Assembly: GCA_051953655.1 (NCBI GenBank)
Contig: JBQCIO010000174.1
Location: 1-15,351, forward strand
Direction: 5' to 3'
Length of the DNA: 15,351 nucleotides
Origin: JBQCHF01 sp051953655
GTDB lineage: Bacteria > Actinomycetota > Actinomycetes > Motilibacterales > Motilibacteraceae
Shown one piece after another: positions 5,921-13,929 of the stretch; the stretch's first letter is position 1, and every line of letters begins with the position of its first letter. The notes beneath the pieces are model-generated. The model searched no databases. It worked only from the letters and a program-made list of their open reading frames with translations, and was not told where the DNA came from. A program made the position numbers and the translations under genes.

Positions 5921-6653
5921 CGAGCAGCGACACCGCGCCGCGCACGGCGAGCACGAGCCCGAGGACCAGCACCAGCAGGTAGACGTAGCGCTCGAAGCGG
6001 TGGGCCGGGATCCGCGCGTGCAGCCGGTGCCCGGCCCAGGTGGCCACGCCGATCGCGGGTAGCGACAGCGCGAACAGCCGCGGCAGCTCCGGGGTCCAGA
6101 CACCTCCGAGCGCCTGCCCGGCCACCACGAGCACGCCGGAGAAGAGGAAGTGCGCCTGCATGGTGCCCCGGAACAGCCGCGGCGGCCAGCGCCGCATCGT
6201 GCCGAACACGACCACCGGCACGCCGTTGATGTTGTAGGCGCTGCCCAGGGCGCCGGCCAGGATCCCCGTCGGGTAGGCCCAGCCGGTGGCCGGGCGCGGC
6301 AGCGACGGCGTGGGCCCCAGGGAGTAGGCCGCGTAGGCGACCAGCAGCGCGCCGAGCACGGTGGCGGTGACCGGTTCGGGGACGAGCAGCAGCAGCGCGA
6401 TCCCCAGCGGGATGCCGAGCACGGTCCCGGCACCGAGCCGCACGAACGCCGGGGTGTCCACCTCCCGGGAGCGGCCGGCCAGGCTCAGCGCCGCCACGGT
6501 GAGGCCGGCCAGCCCGATCAGGGAGGCGGAGGTGTGCAGGCTCACCGGCAGCAGCGCCAGCAGCGGCATGCTGACCACCGCCTCGCCGAACCCGAACGTG
6601 GCCCGGGTCAGGGCGCCGACGAAGACCGTCAGCACCACCAGCGCCGTGAGCAC
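5916..6653 (-). CDS. TSUP family (TauE/SafE) permease, putative sulfite/sulfur-compound exporter
   Basis: A 245-residue integral membrane protein of normal TSUP length with about eight helices. It shows the internal duplication typical of the family: GFGEAVVSMPLL (21-32) in the first half and GILAGALGSAYNINGVPVVVFG (130-151) in the second. Members move sulfite, sulfoacetate, thiosulfate or other small anions across the cytoplasmic membrane. The start is GTG at 6651-6653, with only a weak ribosome binding site (GGGTG). It diverges from the small secreted protein gene, so the 144-bp gap may control both. TSUP genes are frequent members of CstR regulons; here the CsoR/CstR-like sites lie by neighbouring genes, not directly in this promoter. 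Confidence 0.88.
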   Translation of the reverse strand: MLTALVVLTVFVGALTRATFGFGEAVVSMPLLALLPVSLHTSASLIGLAGLTVAALSLAGRSREVDTPAFVRLGAGTVLGIPLGIALLLLVPEPVTATVLGALLVAYAAYSLGPTPSLPRPATGWAYPTGILAGALGSAYNINGVPVVVFGTMRRWPPRLFRGTMQAHFLFSGVLVVAGQALGGVWTPELPRLFALSLPAIGVATWAGHRLHARIPAHRFERYVYLLVLVLGLVLAVRGAVSLLA

Positions 6654-6695
6654 CCGTGCACCCTAGGCGACCGCCCCGTGCGGCTCCCCGCCAGC

Positions 6696-6713
6696 CTTCA
6701 CCAGAGCTTCACC
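6696..6713. promoter_or_regulatory. 11-bp-period direct repeat, OmpR/PHO-box-like
   Basis: CTTCACC-AGAG-CTTCACC: two 7-bp copies separated by 4 bp, so an 11-bp period. This is the layout of Streptomyces PHO boxes (GTTCACC direct repeat units) and of OmpR-family binding sites in general. It lies in the 144-bp divergent region between the TSUP gene and the small secreted protein, close to an OmpR-type regulator gene. The cognate regulator is not proven. I see no clear -10/-35 boxes elsewhere in this gap. Confidence 0.5.
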
Positions 6714-6797
6714 GGCAGCGCCGCCGACCCCTCACACCGGCGGCGGAGGCTGAGGTCACCGGTGGAGGACCGGCGGAGCAGAAGGACGGTGAGCGCG

Positions 6798-7166
6798 ATG
6801 ACGCGCACAGATGGGATCGGCCGGAGGATCACCGGTCGGCGGGCCCTGGTGGCCGGCGGCCGGCTGGTCGCCCTGGCGGTGCCCGGTGGCATCGCCGCGG
6901 CCGCGACGGCCACCCCCACCCCCACCCCCACCCCGGCGCCGAGCACGTCCGCTCCCGGCTACGGGCCGGGCGCCGGGCGGATGATGGGCGGCTACGGCGA
7001 CCCGGAGGACTGCCCCTTCCACGACTCGACCCAGGCCCAGCAGTGGCGCGCGCAGCGCGACGACCGGGCGCAGCTGAGCCCTGCCGAGCGCCAGAAGCTC
7101 GTGCAGCAGCACCGGGAGCAGATGCGTGACCTGATGCGGGAGCACCTGGCCGACAGCGGGTCGTGA
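6798..7166 (+). CDS. Small secreted protein with Met/His/Cys patch, upstream of two-component system
   Basis: A 122-residue protein of no recognised family. An Arg-rich start (GRRITGRRALVAGG) and a short Ala-rich hydrophobic stretch to about residue 37 suggest a signal peptide. A TPTPTPTPAPS linker (39-49) follows, then RMMGGYGDPEDCPFHDS (61-77), a patch of Met, Cys and His suited to soft-metal binding. The C-terminal half (78-118) is a charged helix (LSPAERQKLVQQHREQMRDL) that vaguely recalls periplasmic Spy/CpxP-type helices. The ATG at 6798 has AAGGA 11 nt upstream; an in-frame GTG at 6789 is possible. It precedes the two-component pair but is separated by a strong hairpin, so it is probably a separate transcript. 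A metal role is inference. Confidence 0.72.
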   Translation: MTRTDGIGRRITGRRALVAGGRLVALAVPGGIAAAATATPTPTPTPAPSTSAPGYGPGAGRMMGGYGDPEDCPFHDSTQAQQWRAQRDDRAQLSPAERQKLVQQHREQMRDLMREHLADSGS

Positions 7167-7209
7167 GCAGGGGCAGGTGGTGGGCGTGCCGTGACGTCCA
7201 GCACGACCG

Positions 7210-7241
7210 CCGGCGCCCCGGCCTGCGGGCCGGGGCGCCGG
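7210..7241 (+). terminator. Strong GC hairpin after small secreted protein gene
   Basis: A perfect 14-bp inverted repeat (arm CCGGCGCCCCGGCC) with a 4-nt TGCG loop. It starts 44 nt after the stop at 7166 and lies 30 nt before the response regulator start. There is no T tract, as is common for actinobacterial terminators. It should end the upstream transcript or attenuate read-through into the regulator. Confidence 0.75.
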
Positions 7242-7255
7242 CGTAGCGTGATCGG

Positions 7256-7275
7256 CAGGGGTGGTCAGGGGTGGT
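7256..7275 (+). repeat. 10-bp tandem repeat across the response regulator start
   Basis: CAGGGGTGGT occurs twice in tandem. The second copy contains the GTG start of the regulator (7271-7273), and the first supplies an AGGGG ribosome-binding-like stretch about 10 nt upstream. The duplication may have created or tuned the start site. Confidence 0.7.
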
Positions 7276-7987
7276 CCAGCGACGCATCCTCGTGGTCGAC
7301 GACGAGGCGCACATCCGCGAGGTGCTGCGCGCCTATCTCGCGGCCGAGGGCTACGCGGTGGTCGAGGCCGCGGACGGGGAGCAGGCGCTCGAGGCGGTGC
7401 AGGCGGCCGCCCGGGACCCCTTCGACGTCGTGCTCCTGGACGTCATGCTGCCCGGCGTCGACGGCCTCGAGGTGCTGCGGCGGCTGCGGGCCGTCAGCGA
7501 CGTCTACGTCATCCTCGTGACCGCCCGGGCGGAGGAGGTCGACACGCTGGTCGGGCTGGCGGTGGGGGCGGACGACTACGTCACCAAGCCGTTCAGCCCG
7601 CGCGAGGTGGCGGCCCGGGTGAAGGCGGTTCTGCGCCGGGACCGCGGCGGCCGCCCCGTCGGCCGCTCCGACGCCGACGACGTGCTGCGCTTCGACGGGC
7701 TGCAGGTCGACCGCCCCGGCCGGGTGGCGCGGCGGCACGGCCGCGAGGTGGCGCTGTCCACCCTGGAGTTCGACCTGCTCTGCGCGCTGGCCGCGGCGCC
7801 GGGCCGGGTCTTCTCCCGCCGCCAGCTGCTCGAACGGGTGTGGGGCTACGACTTCTTCGGCGACGAGCGCGTCGTCGACGTGCACATCCGCAGCTTGCGC
7901 CAGCGGCTCGACGACGACGCCGCCGCGCCCGAGCTGATCGCCACCGTGCGCGGGGCCGGCTACAAGTTCATCGGCCGGCCGGCATGA
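7271..7987 (+). CDS. OmpR/PhoB-type response regulator
   Basis: A 238-residue two-domain regulator. The receiver domain (about 4-122) has the acidic pair D10/D11, phospho-acceptor D57 (LLDVMLPGVDG), T84 (VTAR) and K106 (TKPFSP), all in register with the family. A winged-helix DNA-binding domain (about 138-235) shows STLEFDLLCALA, RQLLERVWGYDF and VDVHIRSLRQRL, ending in the typical GAGYKF. The GTG start has only a modest ribosome binding site. The stop overlaps the kinase ATG (ATGA), so the pair is coupled. Its targets may include the 11-bp-period repeat at 6696-6713. The signal is set by the partner kinase, whose sensor loop is Met/His-rich. Confidence 0.95.
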   Translation: MVQRRILVVDDEAHIREVLRAYLAAEGYAVVEAADGEQALEAVQAAARDPFDVVLLDVMLPGVDGLEVLRRLRAVSDVYVILVTARAEEVDTLVGLAVGADDYVTKPFSPREVAARVKAVLRRDRGGRPVGRSDADDVLRFDGLQVDRPGRVARRHGREVALSTLEFDLLCALAAAPGRVFSRRQLLERVWGYDFFGDERVVDVHIRSLRQRLDDDAAAPELIATVRGAGYKFIGRPA

Positions 7988-9132
7988 GGGTGCGCCTGGC
8001 CGCACGGCTGTTCGCCTCCTACGTCCTGGTCGTCGCGGTCGGCGCCCTCACCGCCTTCCTCACCGTGCGGCTGCTGCTCCCCCCGCTGTTCGAGCACCGG
8101 ATGGGAGCGGCGGACAGCCCGGGGATGGGCATGCACGGCGCGAGCGGCGCGGAGTCCCCCCGCGAGGCCCTGGTCCCGGCCCTGGACACCGCCCTGCTGG
8201 TGGCGGTCGGAGCCACCACGGTGGCAGCCGGGCTGGTGGCCGCCTTCGTCACCAGCCGGCTGCTGCGCCCGCTGGAGCACGTGCGGGCGGCCACCCGCCG
8301 GATCGCGGCCGGGGACTACCGGGCCGCGGTGCCGCTGCCGGCCGAGCCCGAGCTCGCGGCGCTCGCCGCCGACGTCAACACGCTGGCCGGCACCCTGGCC
8401 GACACCGAGGCCCGCCGGACCCGGCTGCTCGGCGACGTCGCGCACGAGATGCGCACCCCGGTCACCGCGCTCGACGGCTACGTCGAGGGCCTGGTGGACG
8501 GCGTGTTCACCGCCGACCCGCAGACGCTGCAGGCGATGAGCGAGGAGCTGCACCGGTTGCACCGGCTCGCGGAGGACCTGTCCTCGCTGTCCCGCACCGA
8601 GGAGCGGCGGGTGGAGCTGCGGACGGTGGACGCCGACCTGGCCGCCATCGCTCAGGCGGCGGCGCGACGGCTGCGCCCGCAGTTCGACGACGCCGGGGTC
8701 GTGCTGACGGTGCGCGCCGAGCAGTCCGTGCCGGTGCGCGCCGACGTCGACCGCGTCGGCCAGGTGCTGACCAACCTGCTCGGCAACGCGCTGCGGGCCA
8801 CACCGAGAGGCGGCACCGTCGTCCTCGAGGTCTCGCGCGAGCACGGCAGCGCGCTGGCGCGGGTGCGGGACACCGGCGTCGGGCTGGACCCGCCGGACCG
8901 CGAGCGCGTCTTCGAGCGCTTCTACCGCGCCTCCGACGGCCTGCCGCGCTCGGGCGGCTCCGGGGTGGGCCTCACCATCGCCCGCGGACTGGCCCGCGCG
9001 CACGGCGGGGACCTGACCGCGGCCTCTCCGGGCCGCGGCCACGGGGCCACCTTCACCCTCACCCTGCCCGTCGCCGGCAGCGACGGCGGTCCCGCCGCGG
9101 GGCGCGGGAAGGACCCTCAGCGCTGGTCGTGA
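7984..9132 (+). CDS. Membrane sensor histidine kinase with Met/His-rich sensor loop
   Basis: A 382-residue kinase. TM1 is at about 9-34, followed by a short extracytoplasmic loop (35-66), TM2 (67-91), HAMP (91-143) and a dimerisation/phospho-acceptor domain with H154 in VAHEMRTPV. The ATPase domain has the N box LTNLLGNAL (262-270), G1 DTGVGL (296-301), an F box near ERVFERFYRA and G2 GSGVGLTIARGL (325-336). All catalytic motifs are intact. The sensor loop contains EHRMGAADSPGMGMHG, whose Met and His residues resemble copper/silver ligands. It is translationally coupled to the response regulator by an ATGA overlap. A weak inverted repeat AACGCCG...CGGCGTT (9145-9172) follows the stop and could end the transcript. 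Confidence 0.95.
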   Translation: MRVRLAARLFASYVLVVAVGALTAFLTVRLLLPPLFEHRMGAADSPGMGMHGASGAESPREALVPALDTALLVAVGATTVAAGLVAAFVTSRLLRPLEHVRAATRRIAAGDYRAAVPLPAEPELAALAADVNTLAGTLADTEARRTRLLGDVAHEMRTPVTALDGYVEGLVDGVFTADPQTLQAMSEELHRLHRLAEDLSSLSRTEERRVELRTVDADLAAIAQAAARRLRPQFDDAGVVLTVRAEQSVPVRADVDRVGQVLTNLLGNALRATPRGGTVVLEVSREHGSALARVRDTGVGLDPPDRERVFERFYRASDGLPRSGGSGVGLTIARGLARAHGGDLTAASPGRGHGATFTLTLPVAGSDGGPAAGRGKDPQRWS

Positions 9133-9182
9133 GACCGACCTGACAACGCCGCGCGGTGCCGTCGTCGGCGTTCCAGCAGTGA

Positions 9183-9196
9183 TACCCCCCAGGGTA
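9183..9196. promoter_or_regulatory. Second CsoR/CstR-type operator
   Basis: TACCCCCCAGGGTA: 5-bp TACCC and GGGTA arms around a 4-bp centre, the same spacing as the site at 5483-5496. It lies 70 bp upstream of the PIG-L/OsmC start, a suitable place for a promoter operator. Half-site identity and spacing suggest the same CsoR-family regulator controls both loci. Confidence 0.55.
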
Positions 9197-9210
9197 AGGA
9201 CCTAAGACCC
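9197..9210. promoter_or_regulatory. Weak DosR/DevR-like box
   Basis: AGGACCTAAGACCC matches the GGGACT-WW-AGTCCC core of DosR-type boxes at 9 of 12 arm positions plus the WW centre. It sits directly after the CsoR-like site in the PIG-L/OsmC promoter. The outer positions of the box do not match, so this is only a candidate. TAAGAC within it could also act as a -10 element. Confidence 0.25.
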
Positions 9211-9266
9211 TGCACTCCCCTACCCGCCGTCGGCAGGCTCGGACCCGTCGAGGACGAGGAGGACCG

Positions 9267-10484
9267 GTGAGCACCAGCGCGCTGCCGGACTGGCGCTCCG
9301 TGCTCGCCGTCGTCGCGCACCCCGACGACGAGTCGTTCGGGCTGGGCGGCGTGCTGGCCGCGTTCGCCGCGACCGGAGCCCGGGTCGGCGTTCTATGCCT
9401 GACCCACGGCGAGGCCTCCACGCTGCACGGCGTCGCCGGCGACCTGCACGAGGTCCGCGCGGCCGAGCTGGCCGCGGCCGCCACCGCGCTCGGCGCCCGG
9501 GACGCGGTGCTGCTGTCCTACCCGGACGGGGCACTGGGCTCGGTCTGCTCCACCGTGCTGGCCGGCGAGGTGGTCGACGTCGCCCGCGCCGTCGGCGCCG
9601 ACGGCCTGGTCGTGTTCGACCCCTCCGGGGTGACCGGGCACCCGGACCACGTGGCCGCGACCGCCGCCGCCCTGCGGGCCTGCGACGCTCTGGACCTGCC
9701 GGTGCTCGGCTGGACGCTGCCCGCCGCGGTGGCCGAGCGGCTCAACCGCGAGCAGGGCACCGCGTTCCACGGGCACGGGCCGGAGGACGTCGACCTGGAC
9801 GTCCGGGTGGACCGCTCCCCGCAGCTCGTCGCCGCCGCCGCGCACGCGAGCCAGGCGCTCCCCACCAGTGTCCTCTGGCGCCGGCTGGAGCTGCTCGGCG
9901 AGCGCGAGTGGCTGCGCACTCTGCGCCGGGCGGACCCCGACCCCGGCCAGCTGCCAGCCGTCAGCTCTCAAGACGCCGTCTTCCATCCCGCCTTCCACCC
10001 CGCCTTCCATCCCGCCTTCGACCGAGGAGTCCCCATGGCCCGCGAGTTCACCTTCGCCGTCGACGTCGCCTGGGACGGCGGTCGGCGCACGACGGCCTCG
10101 GTCCAGGGCAAGCAGCCTCTCGACATCGCCACGCCGCCGGAGTTCCGCGGCACCGACCCCGACGTGTGGAGCCCGGAGGACGCGTTCGTGGCCGCCACCG
10201 CGTCCTGCCTCGCCGTCACCGTCGCCGCGCTCGCCGAGAAGGAGCAGGTGCCGCTGCTCGACCTCGACGTGCACGCGATCGGCATCGTGGGACGCCGCGA
10301 CGACGGCCGCTTCGGGTTCGTGCGCATCGAGCAGACCGTCCAGGCGGCGACCGACGAGGCGTCGGTGGAGCGCGTCCGCGACCTGGTCGAGAGGGCCGAG
10401 GAGCAGTGCCTGGTCTCGGTGTCGCTAGCGCTGCCGGTTCAGCTCAGCATCCGGGTGCGCGCCGCCGCCACGCTCGCGCCCTGA
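9267..10484 (+). CDS. PIG-L deacetylase / OsmC peroxidase in-frame fusion
   Basis: A 405-residue two-domain protein. Residues 1-230 form a PIG-L (LmbE/MshB-like) Zn deacetylase: AHPDDESFGLGG (17-28; H18, D20/D21) and the second metal motif GHPDHVA (124-130; H125, H128). The family deacetylates GlcNAc conjugates, including steps in mycothiol and bacillithiol formation or recycling. Residues 257-405 form an OsmC/Ohr-type domain with SPEDAFVAATASCL (C314) and EEQC (C381), the two peroxidatic cysteines. The linker (238-251) repeats HPAF. The start GTG has GAGGAGG 4 nt upstream. An internal ATG (codon 257) has its own GAGGAG, so a stand-alone OsmC may also be made. A CsoR-like site lies upstream. 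A thiol/persulfide or hydroperoxide role is inference. Confidence 0.88.
   Translation: MSTSALPDWRSVLAVVAHPDDESFGLGGVLAAFAATGARVGVLCLTHGEASTLHGVAGDLHEVRAAELAAAATALGARDAVLLSYPDGALGSVCSTVLAGEVVDVARAVGADGLVVFDPSGVTGHPDHVAATAAALRACDALDLPVLGWTLPAAVAERLNREQGTAFHGHGPEDVDLDVRVDRSPQLVAAAAHASQALPTSVLWRRLELLGEREWLRTLRRADPDPGQLPAVSSQDAVFHPAFHPAFHPAFDRGVPMAREFTFAVDVAWDGGRRTTASVQGKQPLDIATPPEFRGTDPDVWSPEDAFVAATASCLAVTVAALAEKEQVPLLDLDVHAIGIVGRRDDGRFGFVRIEQTVQAATDEASVERVRDLVERAEEQCLVSVSLALPVQLSIRVRAAATLAP
9981..10016 (+). repeat. 12-bp tandem repeat in the PIG-L/OsmC linker
   Basis: Three copies of TTCCA(T/C)CCCGCC, followed by the start of a fourth (TTCGA). They encode the repeated FHPA units in the linker between the two domains. 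The period is a multiple of three, so copy changes keep the frame. Confidence 0.85.
10024..10037 (+). promoter_or_regulatory. Internal ribosome binding site and ATG for a stand-alone OsmC protein
   Basis: GAGGAG at 10024-10029, a 5-nt spacer, then ATG at 10035-10037. Translation from here gives a 149-residue product (10035-10484), MAREFTFAVDV and onward, which is the normal length and start of an OsmC protein. The ATG is in frame with the PIG-L gene with no stop between them. Confidence 0.6.
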
Positions 10485-10490
10485 GGCCAG

Positions 10491-10507
10491 CGGACGCCGA
10501 GCGTCCG
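10491..10507 (+). terminator. Short hairpin after the PIG-L/OsmC gene
   Basis: CGGACGC-CGA-GCGTCCG is a perfect 7-bp stem with a 3-nt loop, starting 6 nt after the stop at 10484. No T tract. It could end the PIG-L/OsmC transcript before the VOC gene. Confidence 0.45.
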
Positions 10508-10517
10508 GAACGGTCCC

Positions 10518-10523
10518 TACGGT
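10518..10523 (+). promoter_or_regulatory. Candidate -10 box for a leaderless VOC transcript
   Basis: TACGGT fits the actinobacterial TANNNT -10 pattern. It ends 6 nt before the ATG at 10530, so transcription could begin on the A of the start codon. The VOC gene lacks a good ribosome binding site, which agrees with a leaderless mRNA. No convincing -35 box. Confidence 0.4.
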
Positions 10524-10529
10524 GCGGGC

Positions 10530-10886
10530 ATGGCCATCGCGCGCTTTCCCAGCCTCGTCATCGACTGCCCCGACCCGGCGGCCCTCGCCGCCTTCTACGG
10601 AGCCCTGCTCGACTGGAAGGTCGATACCTCCCCCGGCTGGGCGGAGGTGAGGGCGGACTACGGGCAGTGCGTGTGCTTCCAGCAGGTGGAGGACTACACC
10701 GCGCCGGCCTGGCCGGGGCAGGAGGTGCCGCAGCAGATGCACCTCGACGTCGAGGTGGACGACCTCGACGCCGGCGAGCAGGCGGTGCTGGGGCTCGGGG
10801 CCACCAAGCACGAGCACCAGCCAGGGACGACGTTCCGCGTCTTCCTCGACCCGGCCGGCCACCCGTTCTGCCTCTGCGTCAGCTGA
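10530..10886 (+). CDS. VOC family (glyoxalase-like) protein
   Basis: A 118-residue single VOC domain. The beta-alpha-beta-beta-beta pattern is visible in its two halves: SLVIDCPDPAALAAFYGALLDW (8-29) and MHLDVEVDDLDAGEQAVLGLGA (70-91), ending with FRVFLDPAGHPFCLC (102-116). Candidate metal ligands are H71 and late-strand residues, but the substrate cannot be read from sequence; the family covers glyoxalases, dioxygenases, thiol transferases and antibiotic-binding proteins. Four cysteines (C13, C47, C49, C114) plus C116 make it cysteine-rich for its size. It lies 45 nt after the PIG-L/OsmC gene, behind a small hairpin, and converges with katG. Confidence 0.85.
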   Translation: MAIARFPSLVIDCPDPAALAAFYGALLDWKVDTSPGWAEVRADYGQCVCFQQVEDYTAPAWPGQEVPQQMHLDVEVDDLDAGEQAVLGLGATKHEHQPGTTFRVFLDPAGHPFCLCVS

Positions 10887-10917
10887 CCCCCACGCACCAC
10901 GATCCCCTGCCGGCACG

Positions 10918-10953
10918 ACGGCGCCCCCTCCCGGGTCCGGGAGGGGGCGCCGT
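10918..10953. terminator. Strong bidirectional hairpin between VOC and katG genes
   Basis: Near-perfect inverted repeat ACGGCGCCCCCTCCCGG / CCGGGAGGGGGCGCCGT, arms of 17 bp around a central GT (realistically a 16-bp stem with a 4-nt loop). It lies between the VOC stop (10886) and the katG stop (10972), in the right place to end both convergent transcripts. No T tract on either strand. Confidence 0.85.
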
Positions 10954-10971
10954 GGCCGTGCTCGGTCTCGC

Positions 10972-13212
<2,241 letters not shown>

Positions 13213-13270
13213 TGGAGAAGTCCTTCCGGGACAGGCGGATCTGTGCGGGATGTGCCGGGATCGCGGGCGA

Positions 13271-13702
13271 TCAGGCGGTGGAGACGGCCGAGCAGTCGGG
13301 GCAGAGGCCCCAGTAGACGACCTCGGCCTCGTCGATGAGGAAGCCCTGGTCGTTGGAGGCGGTGAGGCACGGGGTGTCCCCCACCGCGCAGTCGACGTCG
13401 GAGATCGCGCCGCAGGAGCGGCACACGACGTGGTGGTGGTTGTCACCGACCCGGGACTCGTAGCGGGCCACCGACCCGGCCGGCTGGATGCGGCGCACCA
13501 GGTCGGCCGCCGTGAGCGCGCGCAGGACGTCGTAGACGGCCTGGTGCGAGACCTCGGGGAGCTCGCCGCGCACCGCGGCGATGACCGAGTCGGTGTCGGC
13601 GTGCGGGAGGGCGTGCACGGCGGCCAGCACCGCCAACCGCGGCCGGGTCACCCGCAGCGCGGCACCGCGCAGCAGCTGCTCGAGCTCCGTCGCCGTGGGC
13701 AT
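13271..13702 (-). CDS. furA: Fur family regulator FurA, katG repressor
   Basis: A 143-residue metal-dependent repressor. A winged-helix DNA-binding domain (about 8-80; VSHQAVYDVLRALTAADLVRR at 51-71) is followed by the metal-binding/dimer domain with DNHHHVVCRSCG (H89-H91, C94, C97) and the second CxxC, CPDC (C134, C137), a structural Zn site. The length is normal. Located directly before katG on the same strand, it is by context a FurA/CatR-type peroxide-sensing autorepressor of furA-katG. The start is ATG at 13700-13702. An operator and promoter upstream suggest autorepression and a leaderless message; AGGA about 7 nt upstream could instead serve as a ribosome binding site. Confidence 0.95.
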   Translation of the reverse strand: MPTATELEQLLRGAALRVTRPRLAVLAAVHALPHADTDSVIAAVRGELPEVSHQAVYDVLRALTAADLVRRIQPAGSVARYESRVGDNHHHVVCRSCGAISDVDCAVGDTPCLTASNDQGFLIDEAEVVYWGLCPDCSAVSTA

Positions 13703-13708
13703 GGCCCG

Positions 13709-13737
13709 ATCCTGCTCGACAATCTTGAACGAGTCAA
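13709..13737 (-). promoter_or_regulatory. furA-katG promoter, leaderless type
   Basis: On the minus strand TTGACT (13737-13732) and CAGGAT (13714-13709) are separated by exactly 17 bp, good -35 and acceptable -10 boxes. The -10 ends 6 nt before the A of the furA ATG, which predicts transcription starting on or near the start codon. Confidence 0.6.
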
Positions 13738-13741
13738 GATT
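13721..13741. promoter_or_regulatory. Fur/FurA-type operator
   Basis: AATCTTGA-N5-TCAAGATT is a perfect 8-bp inverted repeat, centred in the furA promoter and overlapping its -35 box and spacer. It is strikingly AT-rich for this genome. Position and symmetry fit autorepression by FurA. Confidence 0.8.
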
Positions 13742-13929
13742 GCAGCGGGTCGCCGGCCCGCGCCGCTGCGTGTCGCCCCGAACCGGTGGCGCCCGTTGCG
13801 CCGTTCGGCCCCCGCTGCCCTCGCCGTCGCCGTACCGTCACCTCGCGTCGTCGGGCGGCGCACCGGCGACAGGGGGCCGGGACGAGCTCATCGGCCGGTC
13901 GTCGGCCGCGACGGAACGGGTTGGACGGC

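Noticed and set aside
9145..9172. AACGCCG...CGGCGTT as a terminator for the kinase gene
   Set aside because: A 7-bp stem with a 14-nt loop is weak in such GC-rich DNA; kept only as a remark in the kinase entry.
9221..9230. TACCC in TACCCGCCGT as a third CsoR-like half-site
   Set aside because: There is no matching GGGTA at the required spacing.
13213..13446. N-terminal extension of katG beyond the GTG at 13212
   Set aside because: It would overlap the furA coding region, and the extension resembles no KatG; GGAAGGA before the GTG at 13210-13212 supports the shorter start.
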